Below are positions 54,946 to 64,000 of a stretch of 64,000 nt of DNA, piece after piece. The translations under genes were made by a program, and so were the position numbers. The first letter of the stretch is position 1, and each line of letters opens with the position of its first letter. Origin of the DNA: Mesorhizobium sp. B2-4-3 (GTDB lineage: Bacteria > Pseudomonadota > Alphaproteobacteria > Rhizobiales > Rhizobiaceae); the NCBI RefSeq assembly GCF_006442815.1, contig NZ_VFVL01000006.1, forward strand, positions 1 through 64,000, in the 5' to 3' direction. The notes under the pieces are model-generated. The model had not been told where the DNA came from and made no database searches. It was given only the letters and a program-made list of their open reading frames with translations.

Positions 54946-56286
54946 TCAACCATGCCGAGGCAGGTAAATGGTCACAGCCAGACCGGAGTTGACGTTGGCC
55001 ATTTCGAGGCGGCCGTCATAGGCTTCGACGATATCCGAAACGATCGCCAGGCCGAGGCCGCTGCCGCCGCCCTTGCTATCGAGCTGGACGCCACGCAACA
55101 AAGCGGCGCGCAGGGCGGCCTCGGGAATGCCCGGCCCATCGTCGACGACCTTGATGATCACCTCGCCAGCGCTCGCGGATGCGCTCACATGAACCAGGGA
55201 TCTCGCGAAACGCGTCGCGTTCTCCACCAGATTGCCGAGAACCTCGGACAAATCGCCTTCGTCGACCGGCGCCATGAAATCCTCGGCGACATCGATCGCG
55301 AATGACAGTTGCTTGCCCCTCGGCGTTCGTTTGATGACGGCAACCACGCCGTTGGTCACCTCTCGGACAAGGCACGCGGCATCGCCGGAAACGCCGGGCG
55401 CCAGTCGAGCGCGCGCCAACTCCCGTTCGACGTGGCGGCGAATCGCGCCGGCGCTTTTCTCGATCTCGTCGGCAAGTTCGGTCTCGCCCTTCTTGCGCAA
55501 GGTCCGAATATCGGCGGAAAGGACCTGCAGGGGCGTCTTGAGGCCGTGCGCGAGATCGGTGGCGCGCGAGCGGGCGCGCGCGAGGGCTTTCTCCTGAGCA
55601 TTGAGCAGGCGATTTATTTCGTCGGCGAGTGGCTGCACTTCGCTCGGCGCTGCTACATCGATCCGAGCCGCGCGCTGCGCAATCACGTTTCTGACGGCGA
55701 CCCGCAAGCCTTCCAACGGCGCCAAACCGACGGTGATCTGGATGAAGAATGCTCCCATAAGAGCGAGCGCAAGCACCAAGAGCGCCGGCGCGAGATCACG
55801 GACATATTCGCCCACCGAGACTTCCACATTGCGATGATCTTCGGCTACGACGGCTCGAAACGCCCGCCCGTCGGCGTCGGTGATCGTGCGCAAGACCGCA
55901 ACGGTAAGCTCGCCGCCCGGCCCCCTGAGCTCTTCCTTGCGGAGCTCACCACTGGATACCTGGCCAGGCAAGGCAAGCGTGGCGTCCCATAGCGAGCGCG
56001 ATCGAACGAGGTTATGCGTGGCCAGATCTTCCACCTGCCAGTAGTGCCCGGACAGCGGACTGGCGAAGCGCTGGTCTGCCAGCGTCGATGCGACCAGCAA
56101 GCGGCCGTCGGCCGCGAAGCTCGTCGCGCCGATCAACTCATTGAGGTCGACGGTCAACTCACTGACGACCCGCCGCTCGACGTTGAGCTCGAACAGATAG
56201 CGCAGGCCGACGCCGGCGATGGCAAGAGCAATCACGATCGATATGGCTGCGGCCGACCAAAGCCTGAAGCGGATCGAATTGCGCAT
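54946..56286 (-). CDS. Sensor histidine kinase
   Basis: The 446-residue protein has an N-terminal membrane helix (SAAAISIVIALAIAGVGL), a periplasmic sensor of about 125 residues, a second helix (LLVLALALMGAFFIQITV), a HAMP-like segment and a kinase core. The phosphorylated His is H247 in RATDLAHGLKTPLQVLSADI, and the ATP-binding boxes are NLVENATRFA, VDDGPGIP and GSGLGLAIVSDIVEAYDG. It overlaps the stop of its regulator gene by one base. The signal is unknown; the PepSY gene upstream is a candidate sensor partner. Confidence 0.93.
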   Translation of the reverse strand: MRNSIRFRLWSAAAISIVIALAIAGVGLRYLFELNVERRVVSELTVDLNELIGATSFAADGRLLVASTLADQRFASPLSGHYWQVEDLATHNLVRSRSLWDATLALPGQVSSGELRKEELRGPGGELTVAVLRTITDADGRAFRAVVAEDHRNVEVSVGEYVRDLAPALLVLALALMGAFFIQITVGLAPLEGLRVAVRNVIAQRAARIDVAAPSEVQPLADEINRLLNAQEKALARARSRATDLAHGLKTPLQVLSADIRTLRKKGETELADEIEKSAGAIRRHVERELARARLAPGVSGDAACLVREVTNGVVAVIKRTPRGKQLSFAIDVAEDFMAPVDEGDLSEVLGNLVENATRFARSLVHVSASASAGEVIIKVVDDGPGIPEAALRAALLRGVQLDSKGGGSGLGLAIVSDIVEAYDGRLEMANVNSGLAVTIYLPRHG

Positions 56287-56951
56287 CAGCGAGGCCCGTC
56301 CGGCACGAAATATCCGAAGCCGCGTCGGGTTTCGATCACATCGCTGCCGAGTTTGCGCCGCAGACGCGCAACGATGACTTCGATCGTGTTCGGGTCGCGT
56401 TCATTGTCTGAACTGTACAGATGTTCCGCGAGCTCGGTCGGAGCGACCACGCGGCCGGCATGATGCATCAGGAACGCCAGAAGCCGATACTCAAGCGGCG
56501 AAAGTGCCATAGGAATGCCGCGAACCGAGATGCGCATCTGGCGCGTGTCGAGCGACAAGGGACCCGACTTCAGCACCGGTGCCGCCTGCCCGCTCGAGCG
56601 GCGCAGGATGGCGCGCAGTCGTGCCAGCAGCTCCTCCATTTCAAAAGGCTTCGGAAGGTAATCGTCGGCGCCGGCGTTGATGCCTTCCACCCGCTCGGTC
56701 CACAGCCCCCGCGCGGTCAGGATCAGCACCGGAAAGCGCCGTCCGTTGGCGCGCCAGCGCTTCAGCACCGTGAGGCCGTCGAGCTTCGGCAATCCAAGGT
56801 CGAGGATCGCCGCATCGTAGTTCTCGACGTCGCCGGCAAACCAGGCGGCCTCACCATCGCTCACGATGTCGACGGCCATGCCCGAGGCCTTCAAAACCGC
56901 GGCGATATCGGCCGCAATGCGCGGTTCGTCTTCTGCCACGAGGATCTTCAT
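56286..56951 (-). CDS. OmpR-type response regulator
   Basis: The 221-residue protein has a receiver domain (MKILVAEDEPRIAADIAAVL), the phosphorylated Asp at D51 in AAILDLGLPKLDGLTVLKRW, the KPF lysine in YLPKPFEMEELL, and a winged-helix DNA-binding domain ending with NTIEVIVARLRRKLG. It starts within an ATGA overlap with the PepSY gene and shares one base with the kinase, so the three are one operon. The target promoters are not seen here. Confidence 0.94.
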   Translation of the reverse strand: MKILVAEDEPRIAADIAAVLKASGMAVDIVSDGEAAWFAGDVENYDAAILDLGLPKLDGLTVLKRWRANGRRFPVLILTARGLWTERVEGINAGADDYLPKPFEMEELLARLRAILRRSSGQAAPVLKSGPLSLDTRQMRISVRGIPMALSPLEYRLLAFLMHHAGRVVAPTELAEHLYSSDNERDPNTIEVIVARLRRKLGSDVIETRRGFGYFVPDGPR

Positions 56952-57277
56952 TTGCGGTCGCCTTCGCTGCTCAAGACGCCGCCGGCGCCGGCATCGACAT
57001 CAACGGTCCTGCGGCGTCCGTCGGCAGCGATCACCTGGAACCGATAGACCCACTTGCTCCCTGCCCGTATGAGATCGACCGCAACGATCTCACCGGGAGC
57101 CTTGGCGCGGACAATGGCCATGATATCGGCGAGGCCTTCGATTTCGCCGCGCTCATAAAGGTCGCGCGCCCGGTCATGGTCATCGTCGTCATCCTGCGCC
57201 CTGGCGGCGGCCCAGGGCGTGGCCAGCACAAGTGCGGCGATCCCTAGAACGGCCAGGCGCATCAACACGATTTTCAT
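56948..57277 (-). CDS. Exported PepSY domain protein
   Basis: The 109-residue protein from ATG 57277 has a signal peptide (MKIVLMRLAVLGIAALVLAT then PWAAARAQ), an acidic stretch (DDDDDHDRARD) and a PepSY domain (GEIVAVDLIRAGSKWVYRFQ). A start at 57295 is also in frame. PepSY proteins often regulate partner proteins in the periplasm. It heads the minus-strand operon with the response regulator and kinase, so it may feed the sensor, which is inference. The divergent small secreted gene at 57405 could belong to the same response. Confidence 0.85.
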   Translation of the reverse strand: MKIVLMRLAVLGIAALVLATPWAAARAQDDDDDHDRARDLYERGEIEGLADIMAIVRAKAPGEIVAVDLIRAGSKWVYRFQVIAADGRRRTVDVDAGAGGVLSSEGDRK

Positions 57278-57404
57278 CGAAGAGAGCTGTCGCATGCCGA
57301 AGCTGTCAAACCGCTGTCAATCATCGTCAGCCGGCGGCAAGGACCACGTCCCTATCAAGGGCCGCCGTGCCCGATGACGGGCGCGCAGAGAAGGATCTGA
57401 AACC

Positions 57405-57656
57405 ATGCGCAATCTTCCTGTCCTAATTGTCGCCCTCGGAGGTCTGGCCGCCTTTGTCATACCCGCCGCCGCGGAATCCGACCATGGATCATGCGCGGCC
57501 GCATCCGCCACGGCTCCCGTGACAATCCACCTCGAGGCCATCCCAATGATGAGTTCCACCGGTCCCAAGGCGGTCAAAAGCGTCGGCGACGACGAATGTG
57601 ACGGCGACAGGTCCAGCGAACGTGGTGACGAAGGATTTGGCGATAGCGACGACTAA
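57405..57656 (+). CDS. Small secreted acidic hypothetical protein
   Basis: The 83-residue protein has a clear signal peptide (MRNLPVLIVALGGLAAFVIP then AAAESDHG) and an acidic, Asp- and Gly-rich end (DDECDGDRSSERGDEGFGDS). Three cysteines are present, but no motif I know. It is divergent from the PepSY operon, with 127 bases between starts, so it may be its regulatory target. The acid-rich tail could bind metal ions, a guess only. Confidence 0.55.
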   Translation: MRNLPVLIVALGGLAAFVIPAAAESDHGSCAAASATAPVTIHLEAIPMMSSTGPKAVKSVGDDECDGDRSSERGDEGFGDSDD

Positions 57657-57713
57657 CAAGCGATCAAGAGCCTGATCCACCAATAGCCTCAACCTCCCTG
57701 GAGAATACTCGCA

Positions 57714-58181
57714 ATGCCTGAAATCCAGCATATCCACCCTATTCTCGTGCATTTTCCTATTGTGCTGATGTACACGCTCGTGGTCATCGACCTCGCCGCG
57801 CTCGCAAACCGCAACGCCGTTACGACACGCACGGGCGTGGGCACTATTTCCAGTTTTGCGGCGGCAGCCGCGGGAATGTTTGCCGTCGGCACCTGGTTCT
57901 TTGGCGGCATCGCCCTCGACCATGCCGAGGCGACGGGGTTCAGCAGCCAGATAGCCGAAATCCACGAGGGCTTGGGTGAGGTCAGCGCCCTGGCCTTCCT
58001 GGGCTGGGGTCTCCTCCGCCTCGCGCTGTGGGTACGCAACCGCGAACTGAAGACGCTGGGGCCAGCCATACCCGCCATTGAAATCGCCGGCGCGGCCCTG
58101 GTCACGGTAACAGCCTATTATGGCGGGCAGCTGGTCTACGACCTTGGCGTGAACGTTGCCAAGGCCGCCGTCGGCGGCTGA
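57714..58181 (+). CDS. DUF2231 membrane protein
   Basis: The 155-residue protein begins MPEIQHIHPILVHFPIVLMY, the family mark with the His-rich LVHFPI motif, followed by about four membrane helices (GTISSFAAAAAGMFAVGTWF; GEVSALAFLGWGLLRLAL; ALVTVTAYYGGQLVYDLGVN). DUF2231 proteins occur near c-type cytochromes and may hold haem. The gene follows the small acidic one after 57 bases on the same strand. The function is unknown. Confidence 0.88.
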   Translation: MPEIQHIHPILVHFPIVLMYTLVVIDLAALANRNAVTTRTGVGTISSFAAAAAGMFAVGTWFFGGIALDHAEATGFSSQIAEIHEGLGEVSALAFLGWGLLRLALWVRNRELKTLGPAIPAIEIAGAALVTVTAYYGGQLVYDLGVNVAKAAVGG

Positions 58182-58232
58182 CGTCGCAATCTTGGTCCTT
58201 GAACCGCCACGCATCGAACCGCATCCTCCGGC

Positions 58233-60905
58233 TCAGCCCAGGGTGCGGATTGGCGCGACCCGGTGCGGATTTGAGGCCGCAGTTTTTCGGCCGGACCTGG
58301 CTCGGCTGCCGTGGTCGAAAAGCCAGCTCTTTGTAAGCTCGGATACCAGCACGTAGAGCGCAGTGATCGCGAGCAGCCCTGCCAGTACCGGTGTTGCCAG
58401 AGGCACAAATCCGAACCAGCCGGCAAACGGGGCGAAAGGGATCGCGATGGCGACAACACCGACGCCGACGGCCAAGCCAGCAAGCAAGAGACTCGGACGG
58501 CTGCGCCAGAGTCTCCTGCGGGTCCGCACGACGAGCACGATAGCGAGTTCGGTGAGGACGGATTCCACGAACCACGCGGTCTGGAATGTAGCTGCAGTGG
58601 CATGAACGGCCAGAAGGAGGTACGCGAAGGTTGCAAAGTCGAAGAGCGAGCTCACCAGTCCGAAACTCACCATGAAACGTCGCACGGAATGGATGTCCCA
58701 GTGACGCGGACGGCGCACCTGATCGACATCGACATTGTCACCCGCAATCGCGAGAGCCGGAATGTCGGAGAGGAAATTGTTCAGCAGGATCTGCTTGGCC
58801 AGCAGCGGCAGGAACGGCAGGTAAAGCGAGGCGGCGGCCATGCTGATCATGTTGCCGAAATTGGCACTGGTCGTGATGGAGATGTACTTCATCGTGTTGG
58901 CGAAGGTTTTGCGGCCATCGTCGACGCCCCTCACCAACACGCTCAGGTCGCGCTTGAGCAAGATGATGTCCGCGGCTTCGCGCGCCACATCGACGGCCGT
59001 ATCGACTGAAATGCCGATGTCTGCCTCATGAAGCGCAGGCGCGTCGTTTATGCCATCGCCCAGATAGCCGACCACATGGCCGCTCCGGCGCAATGCCTCG
59101 ACAATGCGCTCTTTCTGGTTCGGGTCGATCTCGACGAAGAGATCGGTATTGCGGACGCCGGCCAGAAGCCCGTTCTTCGTCAGCTTCGATAGATCCTCGC
59201 CGGTCATGATCCTATCGGCCCGCAGGCCCACGGCCTCGGCCAGATGCGCCGCGACATAGCGGTTGTCGCCGGAAATCACCTTTACGCCGATGCCTCGGTC
59301 GGCAAGCGCCGACAATGTCTCCCGCACCCCCTCCTTTGGCGGATCGAGAAACAGCAGGAACCCCGCGAACGCCATTTCAGTCTCGTCGTCACGGCTGAAG
59401 CCCGCCTTGCTCTGAAATCGCCGGATCGCCAGGCCGAGAACCCGATAGCCTTGCGCGCTCCAGCGTCTGAATCGTTCGTCGATCGCCTCGCGTTCCGTCG
59501 CGCCGAGGGGTGTCGAGCCATGCGAACCTTGCACGAAGCCGCAAGCATCGAGGACGTTCTGCACGGCTCCCTTGGTGATAAGGAACTGTTCGCTCTTGCT
59601 GTCCTGGACTGCGACCGACAAGCGCTTGCGAACAAAATCGTAGGGGATCTCGTCGATCTTGGTGAACCCAGACAAATCGTCCTCTCCATGCGGTACGCTC
59701 GCAATCGCCTCGTCGAGAGGATTCTTCAGGCCCGTCTGCAAAGTCGCGTTGAGACGGGCGAAAAGCAGCACGTCGGTCGAACTATTGCCTTCGATGTCGA
59801 ATGAGCCGTCGAGGTGAATGACGCCCTCCGTCAGCGTCCCGGTCTTGTCGGTGCACAGCAGGTCCATGCTGCCGAGATTCTCGATCGCATCGAGACGGCG
59901 CACGATGACACCGCCGGCGGCCATCGTGCGGGCGCCCCGGGCCAAGGTCACACTGATGATCGCCGGAAGCAGTTCGGGCGTCAGACCAACCGCCAACGCC
60001 AGTGAAAACAACAAGGATTCGATGAAGGGCCGGTTGAGCATCACATTGGCGAAGAACACCAGGATGACGATCACAAGCATGATCTCGGTCATCAGGTATC
60101 CGAACATCCTGATGCCGCGAGCAAACTCGGTCTCGGGTATCCGTCGCTCCAATGCTTCGGCGATCGATGCGAATTCGGTCTGCGCCCCCGTGGCGACTGC
60201 CAGCACCTTTGCAGTTCCACTGCGAACCGAGGTGCCGGTGAAGATGGCATTTGTACGCTGCGCGATGCCGGCTTCGGGCGCGGAGCGGCCGGCGGACTTC
60301 ACGACGGGAAAAGTTTCGCCGGTCAGAACGGATTCGCTGACGTTGAAATCCCGCGACTCCAGGATGACGCCGTCGACAGGGATGAGATCGCCAGCCGACA
60401 GGCAGACAACGTCGCCGGGAACGATCTCCTCGACATCGACGGTGCGTTCGAAGCTGTCCCGAAGCACGGTCACCTTGCGGGAGATTCGGTTCTGCAGCGC
60501 CTCCATCGCTCGCGAAGCGCCATACTCCTGAGTGAAGCTGAGGACGCAGCTGGCAAGCACAATCACGCCGATGATTGCGGCTTCATGACCCTCCCCGACG
60601 AACACCGAAACGGCGGCGGCAAATACCAGGATCAGGACCAACGGGCTGCGAAACTGGCACGCGAATACGCTCATCGCCGATCCACCGGACCGAGGCGCCA
60701 GTGCATTGCGACCGAAGCTAGCCAGCCGGATTGCCGCATCGACGCTCAGCAAGCCGGAAGTGGAGGTCTCCAGTTGGCCGACCAGCTCCCCCGTTTCGAG
60801 CGACCAGTATGCAGGCTCGACATGGCCGGAAAAGCGGCTGACCGGCCGCCTCTCACGTGGAACGCCCTCCAGCCGGTCCGGGCTATCTGTCGTTCTGGTC
60901 GCCAT
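58233..60905 (-). CDS. mgtA: Magnesium-translocating P-type ATPase (MgtA type)
   Basis: The 890-residue protein is full length for the P3B magnesium ATPases. It has the N-terminal cation ATPase region, SVLTGETFPVVKS in the actuator, the membrane motif VGLTPELLPAIISVTLARG that marks MgtA/MgtB, phosphorylation site D353 in CTDKTGTLTEG, and the hinge GYLGDGINDAPALHEADIGI. These pumps import Mg2+. No riboswitch leader is evident before the ATG at 60905. A universal stress gene lies upstream, nine bases away, on the same strand, so the two form an operon behind the FNR box at 61784. Confidence 0.93.
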   Translation of the reverse strand: MATRTTDSPDRLEGVPRERRPVSRFSGHVEPAYWSLETGELVGQLETSTSGLLSVDAAIRLASFGRNALAPRSGGSAMSVFACQFRSPLVLILVFAAAVSVFVGEGHEAAIIGVIVLASCVLSFTQEYGASRAMEALQNRISRKVTVLRDSFERTVDVEEIVPGDVVCLSAGDLIPVDGVILESRDFNVSESVLTGETFPVVKSAGRSAPEAGIAQRTNAIFTGTSVRSGTAKVLAVATGAQTEFASIAEALERRIPETEFARGIRMFGYLMTEIMLVIVILVFFANVMLNRPFIESLLFSLALAVGLTPELLPAIISVTLARGARTMAAGGVIVRRLDAIENLGSMDLLCTDKTGTLTEGVIHLDGSFDIEGNSSTDVLLFARLNATLQTGLKNPLDEAIASVPHGEDDLSGFTKIDEIPYDFVRKRLSVAVQDSKSEQFLITKGAVQNVLDACGFVQGSHGSTPLGATEREAIDERFRRWSAQGYRVLGLAIRRFQSKAGFSRDDETEMAFAGFLLFLDPPKEGVRETLSALADRGIGVKVISGDNRYVAAHLAEAVGLRADRIMTGEDLSKLTKNGLLAGVRNTDLFVEIDPNQKERIVEALRRSGHVVGYLGDGINDAPALHEADIGISVDTAVDVAREAADIILLKRDLSVLVRGVDDGRKTFANTMKYISITTSANFGNMISMAAASLYLPFLPLLAKQILLNNFLSDIPALAIAGDNVDVDQVRRPRHWDIHSVRRFMVSFGLVSSLFDFATFAYLLLAVHATAATFQTAWFVESVLTELAIVLVVRTRRRLWRSRPSLLLAGLAVGVGVVAIAIPFAPFAGWFGFVPLATPVLAGLLAITALYVLVSELTKSWLFDHGSRARSGRKTAASNPHRVAPIRTLG

Positions 60906-60914
60906 GGTGCAAAG

Positions 60915-61724
60915 TCAATTCGAAAACAGGCGGCTGATGCCATTCTCGCCAATCAGCGAGCGTGTGATGCCGCCAAAAGCCCATTCCCTGAGCCGGCTGT
61001 GACCGTATGCCCCGGAAACGATCAGGTCGGCGTGGACCGAGCGAGAAAACGCAAGGAGTCCCTCGCCGTCGGCGGTACCGGCGACCACTTCCGTACGCGC
61101 CATGATGCCATGCTGCTCCAGAAACACCGCGACGTCGGCGAGGCTGTCTCGAACGTCCTTATCCGAAGCTGCTTCGATTGTGGCGACTACGACCTCTTTG
61201 GCCTTGGCAAGTAGCGGCAAGGAATCGGACAAGGCTCGTCTTGCTTCCCGGCTGTCCTTCCAAGCGACCAGGACGGTTTTCCCAACCAGGTGTTCCGCAT
61301 TACCCGCGGCAACCAGTACGGGCCTACCGGCCCCGAGCACCAGGCTTCCTATATCGAGGGCACGGAAGACATCGTCGCCGCCATCGGCGGTCACGATGAG
61401 ATCGGCTGAACGGGCTACCAGCCCCAGAGCGCGAGTTGGACCGCAAATATATTGTTTCCATTCGCTGCTGGTGGAGTGTGGGACGAGGCCTTCGAAAATG
61501 TCGCGCAGTTCGGCAAGGCGTTTCTCGATCGCCTGCCGTTTGACCTGCATGACCTCGCCTTCGTAGACCAGGCCTTCACCCGTGGCCACCAAGGGCGGAA
61601 CGTCCGCGGCAGCGAAGCCGACGAGGTGAGCGTCGAAGCGATGCGCCATTTCTGCCGCGAGCTTCACGATAGGTCCTGGGTCTGCATCAACGGCCAAGTT
61701 GACGACGATCGTTTTGTAGGACAT
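60915..61724 (-). CDS. Universal stress protein (UspA family)
   Basis: The 269-residue protein has two Usp-like halves: MSYKTIVVNLAVDADPGPIV at the start and LVGKTVLVAWKDSREARRAL near 145. The last stretch GAYGHSRLREWAFGGITRSL is the nucleotide-loop pattern, nearly the same as in the Usp at 19221. It is followed by mgtA after nine bases. The FNR box at 61784 lies 60 bases before its start, which suggests low-oxygen control of both. Confidence 0.92.
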   Translation of the reverse strand: MSYKTIVVNLAVDADPGPIVKLAAEMAHRFDAHLVGFAAADVPPLVATGEGLVYEGEVMQVKRQAIEKRLAELRDIFEGLVPHSTSSEWKQYICGPTRALGLVARSADLIVTADGGDDVFRALDIGSLVLGAGRPVLVAAGNAEHLVGKTVLVAWKDSREARRALSDSLPLLAKAKEVVVATIEAASDKDVRDSLADVAVFLEQHGIMARTEVVAGTADGEGLLAFSRSVHADLIVSGAYGHSRLREWAFGGITRSLIGENGISRLFSN

Positions 61725-61783
61725 GCGGCACCTTCAGGAGATGATGATCGGTTGATGAGTGCCATTCCGCGAGTTGCATAACC

Positions 61784-61797
61784 TTGATGCTGATCAA
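61784..61797. promoter_or_regulatory. FNR/FixK-type box between usp and fixL
   Basis: TTGATGCTGATCAA is a perfect TTGAT-N4-ATCAA site. It lies 60 bases before the usp start (61724, minus) and 74 before the fixL ATG (61871, plus), so it may control both and give feedback on fixLJ. Confidence 0.75.
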
Positions 61798-61870
61798 ACT
61801 CCGGTAGCTCCATGTTTGCGAACGCCTGCACGGATGCTAAACCAGCGATCGCCAGTGTTCCTGATGCAGA

Positions 61871-63472
61871 ATGGATGTGACCCAGAAGAACCCAGCTTCC
61901 GCCGAAATCTTCGCCGAAGCGGTCGCCTCGCCGGGCAGCTCGTCGCGAGGTGACGATTTGCCGGAACATGAGTTGCTTGCATTCATGTTCGAGCAGGCAC
62001 CGGGTTTCATGACGCTGCTCAGAGAGCCCGGGCACGTGTTCGAGCTGGCGAATGCCGCCTACAAGCAAATGGTCGGCCAGCGAAAAATCATTGGCAGATC
62101 GGTGCGTGAAGCCTTTCCCGATCTCGAAGGCCAAGGTTTCTTCGAATTGCTGGACCGCGTCTACGAGACTGGCGAACCCTATGTGGGCCGAAGCGTCAAG
62201 GTCGTCTATCGCGACGTCGAAACGGGCGTTGCGGAAGAACGCATCCTCGACTTCGTCTATCAGCCCATTAGAGCAAAGGACGGACGGATCACGGCGATAT
62301 TCGTTCAAGGCACGGACGTCAGCGAGCTGTCCTTTGCCAACGCCGCGCTGCAACTGCGCGAGGACCATCTTCGTTCGATCCTGGCGACAGTGCCCGATGC
62401 GATGATTGTCATCGACGAAACCGCCAATATCCAATCCTTCAGCACGGCGGCCGAGACATTGTTTGGCTACAAGGCCAGCGAAGTCATCGGTCAAAACGTC
62501 AAATTGCTGATGCCCTCGCCGTATCGGGAAGAGCATGACACCTACATGCAGCGTTACCTGACCACGGGAGAGCGCCGCATCATAGGGCTCGGGCGCACGG
62601 TGACCGGGAAGCGCAAGGACGGATCAACCTTTCCGATGGAACTCGCCGTCGGCGAAATGCATCCGGGAACGGGCCGCTTCTTCACCGGCTTCTGCCGCGA
62701 CCTGACCGAGCGCCACAGAACCGAAGCCAGGATGCAGGAGCAGCAGCAGGAGCTGCTCCACATGGCACGCTTCACCGCGCTCGGCGAAATGGCCTCGACA
62801 TTGGCGCATGAGATCAACCAACCGCTGACAGCCATCACCAACTATCTCAAAGGCAGCCGCCGTCTGCTCGAGAAAAGCAACGACGAGAACGCGACTATGT
62901 TGCGAGAGGCTGTCGAGAAAGCCGCGGAGCAGGCCTTACGCGCTGGCGACGTCATTCGTCGTCTCAGGGACTTCGTTGCCAGGGGAGAAAGCGAGCGCCA
63001 GGTCGAACGCCTGCCAGCCCTTATCGAGGACGCCTCATCCCTCGCTCTGGTCGGTGCGCGGGAGGCCGATGTCCGCGTCACATACGATCTCGACCCAGCG
63101 GCCGAGCTTGTTCTGACTGATCGAATTCAGATCGAACAGGTGCTCCTCAATCTTATGAGAAACGCCGTGGAGGCCATGCAGGGCGCGCCGCGCCGTGAGC
63201 TGCGTGTCTCTACCACCGCCCGGCATGACGGGATGGCAGAGGTTGGCGTGATCGATACCGGGTCGGGGTTGGCGCCGGAGGTTTCAGCCCAACTCTTCCA
63301 GCCCTTCGTTACCACGAAGAAGCAGGGAATGGGCGTGGGACTGTCTATTTGTCGCACTATCGTGGAGGCGCACGGTGGCCATATCTGGGCGGAGTCGATG
63401 CCCGGCGGCGGGACCGCCTTCCGCTTCACTCTGCGCTCGGTAGAAAAGGAAGAGGTCGACAGTGGCCAGTGA
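61871..63472 (+). CDS. fixL: Oxygen-sensing histidine kinase FixL
   Basis: FixL senses oxygen through haem in a PAS domain and phosphorylates FixJ when oxygen is low. The 533-residue protein has two PAS regions (about 35-150 and 165-280). The second carries the haem-binding pattern with H222 in [11 protein letters not shown]228 and R242 ([13 protein letters not shown]), in line with known FixL proteins. The kinase core has H313 in [24 protein letters not shown] and the G box [20 protein letters not shown]. No N-terminal membrane segments are seen, so it should be cytosolic. It overlaps fixJ. Confidence 0.95.
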   Translation: MDVTQKNPASAEIFAEAVASPGSSSRGDDLPEHELLAFMFEQAPGFMTLLREPGHVFELANAAYKQMVGQRKIIGRSVREAFPDLEGQGFFELLDRVYETGEPYVGRSVKVVYRDVETGVAEERILDFVYQPIRAKDGRITAIFVQGTDVSELSFANAALQLREDHLRSILATVPDAMIVIDETANIQSFSTAAETLFGYKASEVIGQNVKLLMPSPYREEHDTYMQRYLTTGERRIIGLGRTVTGKRKDGSTFPMELAVGEMHPGTGRFFTGFCRDLTERHRTEARMQEQQQELLHMARFTALGEMASTLAHEINQPLTAITNYLKGSRRLLEKSNDENATMLREAVEKAAEQALRAGDVIRRLRDFVARGESERQVERLPALIEDASSLALVGAREADVRVTYDLDPAAELVLTDRIQIEQVLLNLMRNAVEAMQGAPRRELRVSTTARHDGMAEVGVIDTGSGLAPEVSAQLFQPFVTTKKQGMGVGLSICRTIVEAHGGHIWAESMPGGGTAFRFTLRSVEKEEVDSGQ

Positions 63473-64000
63473 TGTCGTGCATGTGGTCGACGATGATGTC
63501 GATGTCCGCAAATCGCTAGGCTTTCTTCTGGCGACGGCCGACTTTGCCGTGCGCCTCTATGAGTCGGCGACCGCATTTTTGGCGACAGAGCCGAAGGAGG
63601 TCGAGGGCTGCATTGTCACCGATGTGCGCATGCCCGGTATCGACGGCATCGAGTTCCTGCGGCAACTGAGATCCCGCGGGTTGAGCGTGCCGGTGATTGT
63701 AATGACGGGGCACGCCGATGTCGCGCTTGCCGTCCAGGCGATGAAGGAAGGCGCCGCCGACTTCATCGAAAAGCCGTTCGATGACCAGGTTCTCATCGAT
63801 TCGTTGCGTTCGGCCCTGAGCCACCGCAGTCAGCCCATCGCCGCACACCCGCAATCAACCGAGATCCGGAAGAACCTTGCCGCCCTTTCGGAACGTGAGC
63901 GCCAAGTGCTGGACGGGCTCGTCTCCGGTTTGCCGAACAAGACGATTGCCTACGATCTCGGGATCAGCCCGCGAACGGTTGAAATCCATCGTGCCAATGT
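63462..64000 (+). CDS. fixJ: Response regulator FixJ (3' end outside window)
   Basis: The gene starts with GTG 63462, with AGGAAGAGG upstream, overlapping the fixL stop by 11 bases, and runs off the window end. The 179 visible residues begin [20 protein letters not shown], with phosphorylated D54 in [20 protein letters not shown], the KPF lysine in [10 protein letters not shown], and the start of the LuxR-type helix-turn-helix ([20 protein letters not shown] then [15 protein letters not shown]). FixJ switches on fixK, which here has a matching site at 27755. Confidence 0.95.
   Translation, partial: MASDVVHVVDDDVDVRKSLGFLLATADFAVRLYESATAFLATEPKEVEGCIVTDVRMPGIDGIEFLRQLRSRGLSVPVIVMTGHADVALAVQAMKEGAADFIEKPFDDQVLIDSLRSALSHRSQPIAAHPQSTEIRKNLAALSERERQVLDGLVSGLPNKTIAYDLGISPRTVEIHRAN

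Overview
The window looks like a chromosomal segment of a rhizobial alphaproteobacterium, most likely Mesorhizobium or a close relative. This rests on the high GC content, the core gene order murA, DUF2948, hisD, UPF0262, LMW phosphatase, infA, maf, yacG, RIME-like mosaic repeats, and a full set of rhizobial fix genes. The species is inferred, not proven.

Region 1 (1-11.6 kb) is the end of an integrated element. A tyrosine integrase (9737-11452) reads away from a tRNA-Thr(GGT) whose 3' end faces it. The cargo is the end of a type I restriction-modification locus (hsdS, a DUF4268 nuclease-like gene, hsdR), a SRAP/YedK abasic-site protein, a coiled-coil membrane protein and several small unknown genes, one of them frameshifted. 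The other end of the element lies left of the window.

Region 2 (11.6-18 kb) is conserved housekeeping DNA: murA, DUF2948, hisD, UPF0262, LMW phosphatase, infA, maf, yacG and tRNA-Phe(GAA). Two nearly identical composite palindromic repeats bracket infA, and two related copies lie between the UPF0262 gene and the phosphatase.

Region 3 (18-64 kb) is a large low-oxygen and nitrogen-oxide block. FixL/FixJ (61871-64000) would sense oxygen. A FixJ-like site at 27755 precedes fixK, and an Fe-S regulator FnrN is at 40539. FNR/FixK boxes (TTGAT-N4-ATCAA type) stand before hemN/fnrN, fixNOQP, fixGHIS, two universal stress proteins, a DUF6455 gene, a VIT transporter/flavoprotein divergent pair and others. 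The output includes the cbb3 oxidase (fixNOQP) and its assembly genes (fixGHIS), anaerobic haem synthesis (hemN), phosphoketolase plus acetate kinase, metal P-type ATPases, a thioredoxin and stress proteins. A nitrite-reduction module (nnrR, nnrS, pseudoazurin, nirK, nirV, truncated haemoglobin) carries its own NnrR boxes (TTGCG-N4-CGCAA); no NO reductase is seen in the window.

A compact flavin electron-transfer module (51894-54938) encodes an FMN-binding exported protein, an ApbE flavin transferase, and a fusion of an RnfD/NqrB-like membrane domain to a ferredoxin-reductase-type domain. It is the most unusual multi-gene system here. The block also holds several decaying genes: a c-type cytochrome with a lost haem ligand and a frameshift, a GNAT tail, an alcohol dehydrogenase with a frameshifted start, and an ion channel reduced to its two ends.
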